This document shows positions 1 to 9,154 of a stretch of DNA of 64,000 bases, piece after piece. The notes below the pieces were generated by a model. It did no database searches. It saw nothing but the letters and a program-made list of their open reading frames with translations, and had not been told where the DNA came from. The stretch is taken from assembly GCF_003966225.1 (NCBI RefSeq), contig NZ_RXNU01000001.1:740345-804344 (forward strand). Direction: 5' to 3'. The translations under genes and the position numbers were made by a program. Source of the stretch: Shewanella canadensis (GTDB taxonomy: Bacteria > Pseudomonadota > Gammaproteobacteria > Enterobacterales > Shewanellaceae). Numbering within the stretch: position 1 is the first letter of the stretch; each line of letters begins with the position of its first letter.

Positions 1-726
1 AGGGTCATGCAGCGGTGCTCCGGTAAAGCCCCACTTAGGATCCCTGTGATAGACGATGAAGAAATCCAGAAGCTCTGCCACACACAAAGCGATAGGGTTA
101 TCGATCGCGCGGATCCGCTCTATGTCTTCATCCATAATTTGCGCTTCATGGGTGACATCCAGGCCACACATAGTAATAGGTATGCCGGACTTAAAGACGA
201 TATCGGCAGCTTCGGGATCGACGTAGATATTAAATTCTGCGGCCGGGGTCCAGTTACCGATACCAGCGGCTCCCCCCATCAGGACGATACGTTCGATTTT
301 ATCGTGTAGCTCTGGATGGCTCGTGAGCAAGATGGCGATATTGGTGAGTGGGCCTGTCGGTACTAAGGTTACCGGGACCTGACTCTCTCTGAGTTTAGAT
401 GCCATCAACTCTATGGCTGTCATAGATACAGGCTCGAAGCCGGGATCGGGCAGTTCAGGGCCATCCAATCCGGTTTCGCCGTGAACGTTATCGGCGATGA
501 TCAACTCTCTGGCTAACGGCTTCTGGGCTCCGCCTGCAACCGGAATATCGCTGCGACCTAACAGGGTCAACACCCTAAGGGCATTGTTCAGGGTCTTATC
601 GGGCGTCTGATTACCGGCGCTGGTCGTCACAGCAAGTGGGGTGAATGCATCGGTGCTTAAGGCGAGAATGAGCGCTATTGCGTCATCATGTCCCGGATCA
701 CAATCAAGAATAATTGGGCGTGCCAT
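1..726 (-). CDS. Nucleoside hydrolase (IU-NH family), 3' end cut by window
   Basis: Probable ribonucleoside hydrolase, splitting the N-glycosidic bond of nucleosides in the cytoplasm for purine/pyrimidine salvage. I translated the minus strand by hand: 242 codons stay open to position 1, so the C-terminus (family length about 310-320 residues) lies outside. Residues 8-15 read DCDPGHDD, the hallmark calcium- and ribose-binding motif; [14 protein letters not shown] (about 80-93), PTGPLTNIA (about 123-131), VLMGGA (148-153) and [12 protein letters not shown] (164-175) are further family blocks. Two in-frame ATGs exist at 732 and 726; GGAG lies about 7 nt before the second, which I chose. The gene is divergent from the CYTH gene. 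Exact substrate preference (RihA, B or C type) cannot be decided from this part. Confidence 0.9.
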   Translation of the reverse strand, partial: MARPIILDCDPGHDDAIALILALSTDAFTPLAVTTSAGNQTPDKTLNNALRVLTLLGRSDIPVAGGAQKPLARELIIADNVHGETGLDGPELPDPGFEPVSMTAIELMASKLRESQVPVTLVPTGPLTNIAILLTSHPELHDKIERIVLMGGAAGIGNWTPAAEFNIYVDPEAADIVFKSGIPITMCGLDVTHEAQIMDEDIERIRAIDNPIALCVAELLDFFIVYHRDPKWGFTGAPLHDP

Positions 727-975
727 GGTCATACTCCTTCATTTGACAGAGATGCAGGTTAGCACGACAGATCCATCTGTGTTCTAAGGCACTTGTTGTT
801 TTTGTGAGGCAAGAGTCAATAAAATTATAGTTAAGGTTAGCGTACGCACTCTGATGGTTAAAGTCAGGGTCACAAAAGTCATTCAAATTTTACAACCACA
901 TGATTAACGGGTCTATAATCTTTGCCTTATCCAATCAGTAAATCATTAAATAAATAGCAGGAACTGGATCAGACT

Positions 976-1533
976 ATGACCGATCATTTCAAAGGTAAGT
1001 ATGAGGTGGAGCTGAAGTATCGCTTAACTTCAAGAGCTCAGTTCCTATCGCGCCTTAAGGCGATGAACCCTGAGATCATGCTGGAAGATAATCTGGAGCA
1101 GGATAGTTATTTCGACCTGTCAGGTGGGGAGTTAAAAGGCCAAAACAAGAGTGTTTGTATCCGCAATATGCAGCCCTCGGGCATCAAGCTCTGGATCGTA
1201 AAAGGCCCTGAGCCTGACAGATGTGAGGCGGTGAATATTACCGATGATGAGAAAGCCTGCAGCATGCTTCAAACCATGGGGTTTAAGCGGGTTCTGGAGA
1301 TGAAGAAGACCCGCAGTATCTATTTTCTGGGTGAGTTTCATGCCACCCTAGATCACTTGGAAGGGATAGGGGACTTTGCCGAGCTGGCCATCATGACCGA
1401 TGATGAGCATAGGTTGGCAAAGTATCGGATGCAGTTGTTGGAGTTAGCTGCGAGTCTGGGGCTGGAATCAACACAGCTGGAGACCGGATCTTATCGGGAG
1501 TTAAAGGCTAACTCGATTAGCTTTTCTGGCTAG
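976..1533 (+). CDS. cyaB: CYTH-domain class IV adenylate cyclase homologue
   Basis: A 185-residue single-domain protein of the CYTH (CyaB/thiamine triphosphatase) superfamily, which binds organic triphosphates inside a beta-barrel tunnel. The diagnostic ExExK signature is seen at residues 10-14 (EVELK). Basic tunnel residues such as KSVCIR and the late block LDHLEGIGDFAEL, where acidic residues bind metal, fit class IV adenylate cyclases such as Aeromonas CyaB, which has a similar length. It could make cAMP or hydrolyse a triphosphate such as ThTP; sequence alone does not separate these. It stands alone, divergent from the nucleoside hydrolase; the ATG is preceded by AGGAA at a rather long spacing. 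Confidence 0.8.
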   Translation: MTDHFKGKYEVELKYRLTSRAQFLSRLKAMNPEIMLEDNLEQDSYFDLSGGELKGQNKSVCIRNMQPSGIKLWIVKGPEPDRCEAVNITDDEKACSMLQTMGFKRVLEMKKTRSIYFLGEFHATLDHLEGIGDFAELAIMTDDEHRLAKYRMQLLELAASLGLESTQLETGSYRELKANSISFSG

Positions 1534-2253
1534 TCATCCTGAACTTATTTTTTGTAAATAGTAGAATCCAGCTTGGAGCTTGTACCTTCATGGGTATTAA
1601 TCACCTGCGGTGAGTGCTGTATAGATATATACGAATGTCGTGATCACATGGATGTGAATGAACGACCTTATGTGCAGATACCTATGCGATACGCCGGCTC
1701 TTGATTTCAAAAGAGTCATCCATGGAGGCTCGACGATGGCAAACAACCTCCATGTTTAAATGCCACTTCGATATCCCTATCTCTCGCTCGGAGAGTATCA
1801 CTTAGTGATACCTCGCCATGCAGTCAACGGCCACACTTGCATCTTCACCGGGTTATTTCATCTCCGATTAAACTTTCTTGCCTCTACCAGAACATCTGAC
1901 CTACAAGGAAGTAGTGAATGCCGAAAAATGTTTGGAACATTTTCGGCCCTGTTTTCTATGTCCTCTGTCGTATCTACACTTAGTTATTTCAAAGAAGGTG
2001 GTCTCTTCGATGAGGCTTTGCTGTTAACCATAAGCTTTGCTATATCTAGGCATAAATAATTGTTTCAACATACGCGCATTTGCACGATACAAATCGTTAT
2101 CTCATATCCGGTTGCCTGTCTTTTCCTAATCAATACCTTACTAGTTAGAATCTAAGCGCAACTCAATTTTATCCAGAAATGGTTTAGGGGACGTAACTTC
2201 TTTATGCCTAACGATGAGCCTGCAGGAGTATTGCAGGTTTATCTGTCTACTAA
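1534..2253. other. Intergenic stretch with stem-loops, no convincing gene
   Basis: About 720 bases without a supported gene. A 99-codon frame at 1760-2059 has no recognisable features and I do not call it. Two perfect inverted repeats are visible: an 8-bp pair at 1721-1728 and 1747-1754 (CATGGAGG/CCTCCATG) and a 17-nt hairpin at 1795-1811 (GTATCACT, one base, AGTGATAC). The clustering of stems suggests an interspersed repeat or structured RNA rather than protein coding. Confidence 0.4.
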
Positions 2254-4980
2254 TTAGCAATCTGAGTCACTTTTTACTTTGTTAGATGATTTTTCGTAAG
2301 ACTTCACATTTTCAACCGAATAGATGTAACACTTTCCGAAACGCTCTTGCTTGTAGGTCGGATGATGTTCATCACCGGTGACCAAATCTATTGATTCTTC
2401 TTCGGTATGACTTTGTGCCGCAGTGCATTGAACTGGACCACAAGCCTTCCAATTTCCATTTGATGTTTGCCACGTAAGAACTAGACCATTAGAAGTGCTA
2501 TCCGTTTTTTTATTCTTCTTTTGAATTGCCACCTCTTTTGATGATGTGGTTGTGGGTGGCAAAGCAGATTGGTGAGTATCGATATTAGTCATCGTCAGCG
2601 TTGATGAAGTTTTGCCTGCAGACTTTGCTAGTAACATGCTTTTTTGAGCTAAATCGCTCCTCACACTGGCTTCAAGCTTAGCTTGCTCATAAGCCTGCTG
2701 CTCTTTTTGCAATAGCCGAGCTTGTCGCAAGCTAGCCTGAAATCGTGCTTTCATTCTTTGGGTTTCACGTTCGAGTTGTGCATTAAGGTTATTAAGTGCA
2801 CTGATTGACATACTGGCCCAGGCATTGGAGTCATCGATATAGCCATTTTCATCCACTTTAGCGAAATGACTGGCTTCTTGCGCTGGCCAGCCGCCCATAG
2901 CACGGAATGTTTTCAACCGTTCCCAATTCATACCACCGTTTTGAATTAACAAATCCATACCATTATTACCGTATTGGTTTTTGATATTGATATCAGCTCC
3001 CGCTGCAATCATCAGCTTGACATGACTCACCTTCTTCCAGCCTGCGATAGCTTCAATCATTGGATAAGTGCGGCTACTGTAACTATTTTTTACGGCTGGA
3101 TTTGCCCCCGCTGCCAGTAAAGCCTTAACGACATTATCACTGAGCTTCTTTTCGACAGCAATATACAATAATGTATTACCGCTAATATCCTTGATATCAG
3201 GCGAAACCCCCATTGCCATTAGCTTACGCATCATTTGAGTGTTTGAGCTTTTAGTCGCGCGAAGCAATAAACCAGAAAGCTCATTTGCATGTTGCTTGTG
3301 CTGTTCATACAGAGGCAATAACTGATCCACCACTTCTTTTTGATTACGACTTGCCGCAACCGAAATCGGAGATGCGCCACTTTTTGTTTTAGTGAACGGA
3401 TCGACTCCTAAAGCCAGCAGCTTTGTCACACCATCTGTAAAACCATTTTGCGCGGCAAGGAACAAGGGCGTCATTCCGTCTTTATTTGATCGGGTGTAAT
3501 CCACTCCAAGATCAATGAATTTGGCTAATTGGGTTAAGTCTTGATTTCTAACGGCTAAGTGGATCAGGTTTTCACCTTTATCATTAGAAACATTTTCGAC
3601 AGTGACCTTACCGTTATCAGCTTCACGGGCAATATCATTAAACTTATTCACCAGGGCGTAATTATAAACCCAATTGATTTGTTGCTGATTAAGTACTTGG
3701 TTTGCTTTTAACAGCTTGACAGCTAAACCTTCATAGCCTTTTTTAACTGCGTGATAGATGGTTGATTGTTCAAACTGAGTATCCGCAAAATCTTTCGCTC
3801 CATGATCGAGCAGCAACTGCGCTTGTTCCTCATGGCTTAACTTGATTGCCGTTGTTAATAAGCTTTCATGAACTAATTCAGGTCGATGATTAATATCTAA
3901 ATCTTGGCGTAATAAAAATGCAGTGATATTCGGATTATCCGACCTTATCGCTTGCTTGAAAAGCCAATAATGTTCATCGGCGTAAGTAATAGCTGGTTGG
4001 TATTTGTAGAGCACCTTCAATGATGTAAAAGAATAGGTAATCGCTTGAGACTTGAGGTGCCAAGTGGCTTGGCCAGGCGTTAATAATTCAAGTAAATACT
4101 CCAATAATTCTGCGTTATCCTCGCGAATAACAGTGTCAAATGCATCGAGGGTATCCACAATCTTAGGATTGAAGTCTGTGGCATATATCCATTTTAAAAT
4201 TGCCTGAGCATTATTTTCGACAGCCTGAATTGCCAATGAACTTCCCTGTTCATTAGGCTCATTTAATTGGGGGTATTGAGCCACTAGCTGTGCAAACTTG
4301 TCTGCATCATCATTTTTAATGGCTAAGGCCAGCATAAACTTGGCGTTAACCAGTCGATATTCAGTTTGAAGATGGGCAAACATTTGCTCTTTTGTTGGTG
4401 CTAACACTGCCCCTGCATCTAGTAACCATTTCTCTATTTTTTTATCACCTCGGAGTCGAGCTTGTGCAAGTAACTCGCCCTTTACATTGGGGTTAGCACC
4501 GGCATCTAGCAATAATTTTACAAAAGGTTCCCTGCCCCAAAAAACGGCATCGGTTAAAGGGTATCCAGTAAACCGAGTAGGTCCATTAACATTAGCTCCA
4601 TACTCTATCAGTAGCTTGCTGATCTCATACTGCTCGGATCTAATTGAGTTGTACAAGGCAGAATGTGCAAGTTTATCATCGGGGTTATTATTTGGATAAT
4701 TTGGAGAAATGCCCATTTCTAGTAGTTCTTTACTAATATCTTTATTCCAACTAGAAGCACGGCTTAAGGCTGAATATAATCGTTCATTACGTTCAGTTTC
4801 CGTTAATTTTTTTGAATTAACTAATTTGCTTATCTCATGCCGCGTGGCGATAGAATCTTTATCAGCATTAGCTTTTATCATTGAAAAAGAGGCATTTATA
4901 CAACCTTGTAAAATCAACACCATTAAGCCTAAAAAAAGCCATCGAATGGCCTGTTGGCCGCTAACAATTACTAATTGCAT
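2254..4980 (-). CDS. Ankyrin-repeat lipoprotein
   Basis: A 908-residue envelope protein. The N-terminus has a hydrophobic stretch (about residues 12-24) ending in the lipobox LQGC, so Cys27 should be lipidated. Most of the protein (roughly residues 100-710) is ankyrin repeats of about 33 residues, with recognisable cores such as GMTPLFLAAQNGFTDGVTKLL and GNTLLYIAVEKKLSDNVVKALL. After the repeats comes a charged coiled-coil-like segment (about 720-790) rich in Glu, Gln, Arg and Ala, a Ser/Thr-rich linker, and a Cys-containing C-terminal tail. AAGGGAAG lies just before the ATG. The family mediates protein-protein contacts; the partner is unknown and no operon neighbour helps. Confidence 0.85.
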   Translation of the reverse strand: MQLVIVSGQQAIRWLFLGLMVLILQGCINASFSMIKANADKDSIATRHEISKLVNSKKLTETERNERLYSALSRASSWNKDISKELLEMGISPNYPNNNPDDKLAHSALYNSIRSEQYEISKLLIEYGANVNGPTRFTGYPLTDAVFWGREPFVKLLLDAGANPNVKGELLAQARLRGDKKIEKWLLDAGAVLAPTKEQMFAHLQTEYRLVNAKFMLALAIKNDDADKFAQLVAQYPQLNEPNEQGSSLAIQAVENNAQAILKWIYATDFNPKIVDTLDAFDTVIREDNAELLEYLLELLTPGQATWHLKSQAITYSFTSLKVLYKYQPAITYADEHYWLFKQAIRSDNPNITAFLLRQDLDINHRPELVHESLLTTAIKLSHEEQAQLLLDHGAKDFADTQFEQSTIYHAVKKGYEGLAVKLLKANQVLNQQQINWVYNYALVNKFNDIAREADNGKVTVENVSNDKGENLIHLAVRNQDLTQLAKFIDLGVDYTRSNKDGMTPLFLAAQNGFTDGVTKLLALGVDPFTKTKSGASPISVAASRNQKEVVDQLLPLYEQHKQHANELSGLLLRATKSSNTQMMRKLMAMGVSPDIKDISGNTLLYIAVEKKLSDNVVKALLAAGANPAVKNSYSSRTYPMIEAIAGWKKVSHVKLMIAAGADINIKNQYGNNGMDLLIQNGGMNWERLKTFRAMGGWPAQEASHFAKVDENGYIDDSNAWASMSISALNNLNAQLERETQRMKARFQASLRQARLLQKEQQAYEQAKLEASVRSDLAQKSMLLAKSAGKTSSTLTMTNIDTHQSALPPTTTSSKEVAIQKKNKKTDSTSNGLVLTWQTSNGNWKACGPVQCTAAQSHTEEESIDLVTGDEHHPTYKQERFGKCYIYSVENVKSYEKSSNKVKSDSDC

Positions 4981-5593
4981 ACATCTTCCCTTGTTAGGTG
5001 TGTCAACACCTAATTAACACCTCTGTAATAATTTAACTTAATGTTGGCCACCGAACTTTGATTAATATCAGGCTCAATGTTGTTGACCAAAAGAGTTTGC
5101 TTAGATCGAAATGAAAGAGGCAGGAGGCCAGCATACAAAACGATAAAGTGAACGTTGCTATGACGCAAAATAGAAGGTGTTGTGAAGCGGCTTAGTCAAA
5201 TTGACACTATTTAAGATCTGAAAGGTTTACTTCGTAACACACATTTATCCAAAACAGTGTTAATAAATTAAAGTCAAAATCGAAGAGATAATTTTCTCGA
5301 AACCAGAGTAAGATGCTGCTGGAGGCGGGTTGCAAGGCGAGGTTTCATAAAGTGAAACTCTATGAGCGGGCATTTGTATATGGACATACTTTATCGAACT
5401 GACATTTTAACAGGGAGGTTGTTTGAAACCGCAGAGCGTATATCCCTATACTGCATCCGCGGCAGGTGATAAATACCAATGATGATTTGGTACTTAGCAC
5501 ACTTACTAAATACCACATTTACAAAGTACCCAATCAGTCCAAAGAACCAATAAAAGATACTTCAAGCTTGTTATCTGACAAGCAGTGAGGGTA
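4981..5593. other. Intergenic, nothing recognised
   Basis: About 610 bases between two minus-strand genes. It presumably carries the promoter of the ankyrin lipoprotein gene. I see no credible open frame, RNA gene or clear terminator. Confidence 0.3.
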
Positions 5594-6904
5594 TCAAAAG
5601 ATATCCAAGAACCTATGGTAGAGCATCCCTGCTGCCAGCATGGGCGATCTGAATGTTGGCCCTCCGGGGAAGGTCATATGCTGTATCTTATCGAAGATAT
5701 CGAAACGACCTGCCTGAGCCGATAATGCTTCAGCGATGAGTTTCGCCGCCATATGGGTGGCGTTGACGCCATGACCGGAATAGGCCTGGGCATACATGAT
5801 GTTAGGGCAATCGGGTAGACGACCGATTTGAGGGAGCCTGTTAGCCCCTATGCCTATCATGCCTCCCCATTCGAAATCGATTTTAACCCCTTTTAGCTGG
5901 GGGAAGACCTTTTCGAGATTAGGGCGCAGCGCGGCCTCGATGTCTTTGGGATCTTTACCTGAATAGGTACACAGGCCACCGAATAGTAGGCGGTTATCTT
6001 CTGACAGGTGGAAGTAGTCGAGATCGATACGCATATCGGCGAAGGCCATATCCTGAGGGATGATATCTTTACACTGTTCATCGGTCAGCGGCTCGGTGGC
6101 CAGCAGGTAACTGCCGGCAGGGAGTACCTTGCCACCGACATAGCCGTCGAGTTGATGACCTATATAGGCGTTGCCCGCCAGCACCAGATACTGACAGTTC
6201 ACTTCACCATGCTCGGTGATGACTCTAGGTTTATCTCCCTTGATGATCTTCTGCGCCGCACTGTATTCAAACATCTTTACCCCCAGCTCCCGGGCGACAC
6301 GGGCTTCGCCAAGGGCTAAGTTTAACGGGTGCAGGTGGCCGCTATTCATATCGACCAGCGCCCCCTCATAGCAGTTCGAGCCTATGACCCGACCCATATC
6401 CTTTTTTTCTAACAGGGTGAAGCCTTCACCTCGTCCCTGAGAGACAAGATCGTCGAAGTCTTGTTTTAACTCCTTCATATGGCGGGGACGCATGGCCAGA
6501 TCGCAATAACCCATCTGCAGGTTACAGTCGATGTTATGTTCGGCAACGCGTTGTCTGACAATATCCACCGCCTCGAAACCCATTTGATGTATGGCATTGA
6601 CGCCATCATCGCCAATCACATTTTTGAACTGTTCAATATTATGACCAATACCACGAATAAGCTCGCCGCCATTTCTGCCTGATGCTCCCCAGCCGATCCG
6701 CTTCGCTTCCAGTAGTGCAACGGAAAAACCTTTCTGCGCCAGTTCGATTGCCGTGTTAATACCGCTGAAACCACCACCGACGACACAGACATCCACATCG
6801 ATTCGCTCCCTGAGTTGTGGATGTTCATAGAGCTCTTTTGCCGTGTTTAAATAGTATGATGACGGATACATGTCACTGTGCACTGGACTCTTGGCTTGCA
6901 TCAT
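5594..6904 (-). CDS. puuB: FAD-dependent gamma-glutamylputrescine oxidase
   Basis: A 436-residue flavoprotein of the D-amino-acid-oxidase/glycine-oxidase fold. In the Puu pathway this enzyme oxidises gamma-glutamylputrescine to the aminoaldehyde with release of ammonia and hydrogen peroxide. The FAD dinucleotide-binding motif GGGFSG is at residues 43-48, followed by ALLEAKRIGWGASGRNGG, typical for PuuB/OrdL-like oxidases; the late SGHGVNATHMAAKLIAEAL block is the second FAD-contacting region. Length fits the family (about 425-430). The gene diverges from puuR, with PuuR-box-like sites between them. A second homologue lies at 15074-16360, so substrate specialisation between the two is possible. 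Confidence 0.85.
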   Translation of the reverse strand: MMQAKSPVHSDMYPSSYYLNTAKELYEHPQLRERIDVDVCVVGGGFSGINTAIELAQKGFSVALLEAKRIGWGASGRNGGELIRGIGHNIEQFKNVIGDDGVNAIHQMGFEAVDIVRQRVAEHNIDCNLQMGYCDLAMRPRHMKELKQDFDDLVSQGRGEGFTLLEKKDMGRVIGSNCYEGALVDMNSGHLHPLNLALGEARVARELGVKMFEYSAAQKIIKGDKPRVITEHGEVNCQYLVLAGNAYIGHQLDGYVGGKVLPAGSYLLATEPLTDEQCKDIIPQDMAFADMRIDLDYFHLSEDNRLLFGGLCTYSGKDPKDIEAALRPNLEKVFPQLKGVKIDFEWGGMIGIGANRLPQIGRLPDCPNIMYAQAYSGHGVNATHMAAKLIAEALSAQAGRFDIFDKIQHMTFPGGPTFRSPMLAAGMLYHRFLDIF

Positions 6905-7003
6905 CTCTCCAAATTATAATTGTTGTTATTGAGTATTTATGGCCAGGAATTTATGGGATCTAAGACGGTATACTTTTGGTCTGAGTCATATATAATTCAC
7001 GGG

Positions 7004-7017
7004 TGTTGATTATATTT
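7004..7017 (-). promoter_or_regulatory. Candidate PuuR box (minus orientation)
   Basis: Read on the minus strand this is AAATATAATCAACA. The E. coli PuuR recognition sequence, as I recall it, is AAAATATAATGAACA, so this matches with one substitution. It lies in the puuB/puuR divergent spacer. Confidence 0.5.
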
Positions 7018-7050
7018 AACATGCTTTTTTGTTTGATACAAATTACTATG

Positions 7051-7066
7051 TAATATAATTTGAACA
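7051..7066 (+). promoter_or_regulatory. Candidate PuuR box (plus orientation)
   Basis: The plus strand reads TAATATAATTTGAACA, which aligns to the PuuR-box consensus AAAATATAATGAACA with one inserted T. Together with the opposed copy about 45 bp upstream it could support autoregulation of puuR and control of puuB. Confidence 0.5.
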
Positions 7067-7098
7067 CTTTAATCAATATTGTGATTTTAACAGGAGAG

Positions 7099-7653
7099 AT
7101 GCATTTGGATATTGGAACTAGCCTTAAGGCTGTCCGTAAACTAAAAGGCCTTTCGCAACGCGAACTTGCGAAAAGAGCCGGAGTGACCAATAGCACTATC
7201 TCCATGATTGAGAAGAACAGTGTGAGCCCGTCGGTAAGCTCTTTGAAAAAAGTGTTATCGGGGCTGCCTATGTCCTTAGTGGACTTTTTTTCTATGGAAG
7301 ATAACGGTGGCAGCGAGCAAAAAGTGGTGTATCGCAGCGACGAACTTCTCGATATCGGTGATGGCAATTTAGATTATAAGCTGGTGGGCAGAGATTACCC
7401 TAACAGGGCGATGTCTGTAATGAGCGAGACTTATCCACCAGGCTCCGATACCGGAGAAGAGATGCTCAAACATGAAGGCGAAGAGGCGGCCATGGTTATC
7501 GAAGGTAAGTTTGAGCTTACCGTAGGTGAAGAGGTGTTTATTCTCGAAGCCGGAGACAGCTATTACTTTAACAGCGAGACCCCTCATCGATTCAGAAATC
7601 CGTTCGATGAAAACTGCCGTATCGTTAGTGCAACGACGCCGGCAAACTTTTAA
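7099..7653 (+). CDS. puuR: XRE-cupin transcriptional regulator, PuuR-like
   Basis: Repressor of putrescine-utilisation genes by family. It has an N-terminal Cro/CI helix-turn-helix (LSQRELAKRAGVTNSTIS, about residues 17-34) and a C-terminal cupin (about 110-175) with HEGEEAAMVIEGKFELTVG and GDSYYFNSETPHRF, the usual PuuR layout at about 184 residues. The longer upstream start lacks homology. Two starts remain: ATG at 7099, only 2-3 nt after AGGAG, and an in-frame TTG at 7105 with an ideal 8-nt spacing; the TTG form (MDIGTSLKAVRK) may be the true one. It diverges from puuB and precedes puuD-puuA; candidate operator sites lie on both sides. Confidence 0.85.
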   Translation: MHLDIGTSLKAVRKLKGLSQRELAKRAGVTNSTISMIEKNSVSPSVSSLKKVLSGLPMSLVDFFSMEDNGGSEQKVVYRSDELLDIGDGNLDYKLVGRDYPNRAMSVMSETYPPGSDTGEEMLKHEGEEAAMVIEGKFELTVGEEVFILEAGDSYYFNSETPHRFRNPFDENCRIVSATTPANF

Positions 7654-8289
7654 CAGTCTTGAACGGCCTTGTTTAATAGTCTTGAACGGCTTTATTTAAT
7701 AGTCCTAAACGATGCCATTCTAAACATATCCTGTAACGCTTAAACTCGAGTCCGGCTTTAAGCCGGAAGCTTTATAAATCCGGAAACCTTATTCATTCGA
7801 CAACAGTGTTCCGGTTTGTGGCGTTACGGGCGAATAATTTCTGTTGCCACTCTCTGTTGCCATCTGGTTATCCTTCTCCTTTCTTAAACCCTGCTAGTTC
7901 CTGTTTCTCGTGCTCTCCCGACTCCCCATTGTGCTGTTTCTCGAACAGGCTTTAAATTTACTCACCTCATTTTAGTATTTTATGCTGTTTTTTATCGAAA
8001 AACGCTCTGTTTTAACCCATCTGTCCGGGTTTTTTCTCTATTTCAGAATTCATGTATGTAAATAATATTGGTCAATGTCAACTGTTTTTTGTGATGTTTG
8101 TCATGGTCTGAAACTCGAGCAATTCTCGTCTGTTGGGAAAGAATTAACGAGCTGATGGTAACTTTAATATTTTGTTTGTTGGTCTATCTTGTTGATTTGA
8201 TGTGTTGTTTGGTTTTCGTTTTTATGATTTTAAATTGTATTCATATCTCCTCTTGCCTGTGTTCAATTTTCAGTGTAGTGTTTGAAAAA
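7654..8289. other. Intergenic with hairpin after puuR
   Basis: Directly after the puuR stop there is a degenerate tandem repeat of about 30 bp (TCTTGAACGGC twice, followed by TTTAATAGT-like sequence). A perfect hairpin at 7751-7767 (TCCGGCTT, one base, AAGCCGGA) may end puuR transcription, although no T-run follows. A 74-codon frame at 8098-8322 is hydrophobic but has no ribosome-binding site and overlaps the operator region, so it is not called. Confidence 0.4.
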
Positions 8290-8316
8290 GTGAACAGAAG
8301 GTTAAAGACTGTTCAC
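8290..8316. promoter_or_regulatory. Inverted-repeat operator upstream of puuD
   Basis: A perfect 8-bp inverted repeat, GTGAACAG and CTGTTCAC, is separated by 11 nt and lies about 75 bp before puuD. Each arm holds TGAACA, the conserved end of the PuuR box, and A/T-rich sequence flanks both arms. The arrangement suggests two opposed PuuR sites at the puuDA promoter. Confidence 0.5.
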
Positions 8317-8390
8317 ATATAAGAACTCTTATAAGAGCTCATATAAAAACAAAAATTATAAAAACTAAAATATAACCAAATAGGTGATTT

Positions 8391-9152
8391 ATGTCGGATG
8401 CAGGGCTTGCTGTCATTGGGGTGACGGCGTGCAACCAGGAGTTAGGCTTACATCCTTTTAATATAGTGGGCGAGAAGTACCTTCTTGCTATTGCTGATGC
8501 AACCAAGGGTTGGCCTTTGGTTATTCCCGCGCTGGGTCACTGCCCGAGTGAGCTTATTTTGCCTCGCTTGGACGGTATTTTGTTTACCGGCTCTCCCTCA
8601 AATATCGAACCACATCACTTTCAAGGTGAAGCAAGCGAAGCTGACACTCACCATGATCCCAAGCGAGACGCGACGACTCTTCCTCTGTTAAAAGCGGCGA
8701 TAGAGGCAGGTATCCCTGTCTTGGCTATCTGCCGTGGGTTTCAAGAGATGAACGTCGTGTATGGCGGAAGCCTGCATCAAAAATTGCATCAAGTGGGCGG
8801 CTTTATCGAGCACCGCGAAGATAAGAGTACGGCTGTCGAGGTGCAATATGGGATCTCCCATGAGGTACAGATAGAACCTGGAGGACTGCTTCACGACGCA
8901 TGGGGCCGTAGCTCTGCAGAGGTTAACTCTGTGCATACTCAAGGCGTAGATCGCCTCGGAGTTGGGTTACGGCCAGAAGCATATGCACCAGATGGTTTAG
9001 TAGAGGCTTTCTCTATTAAAGAAGCAAAGAATTTTGCGCTGGGCGTGCAGTGGCATCCTGAATGGAAGGTACTGAATAACGCTTTCTATACCTCTATTTT
9101 TAATGCTTTCAGTGATGCCTGTGAGCGCCGAGCAAAGACACGAGTGAGATAA
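8391..9152 (+). CDS. puuD: gamma-glutamyl-GABA hydrolase
   Basis: A class I glutamine-amidotransferase-like hydrolase (253 residues) that cleaves gamma-glutamyl-gamma-aminobutyrate to glutamate and GABA, the last Puu step. The nucleophile motif is visible as AICRGFQEMNVVYGG with the catalytic Cys near residue 118. The His/Glu pair is in ALGVQWHPEW near residues 220-229, and VNSVHTQGVDRLG is another family block. Length matches E. coli PuuD (254). AGGTGA precedes the ATG. Only 2 nt separate it from puuA, so the two are co-transcribed, probably under the inverted-repeat operator upstream. Confidence 0.93.
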   Translation: MSDAGLAVIGVTACNQELGLHPFNIVGEKYLLAIADATKGWPLVIPALGHCPSELILPRLDGILFTGSPSNIEPHHFQGEASEADTHHDPKRDATTLPLLKAAIEAGIPVLAICRGFQEMNVVYGGSLHQKLHQVGGFIEHREDKSTAVEVQYGISHEVQIEPGGLLHDAWGRSSAEVNSVHTQGVDRLGVGLRPEAYAPDGLVEAFSIKEAKNFALGVQWHPEWKVLNNAFYTSIFNAFSDACERRAKTRVR

Positions 9153-9154
9153 AA

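Noticed and set aside
1760..2059. 99-codon plus-strand frame
   Set aside because: Spans hairpins, has no ribosome-binding site and no protein-like pattern.
8098..8322. 74-codon hydrophobic frame upstream of puuD
   Set aside because: No ribosome-binding site, Cys/Phe-rich low-quality composition, and overlap with the inverted-repeat operator.
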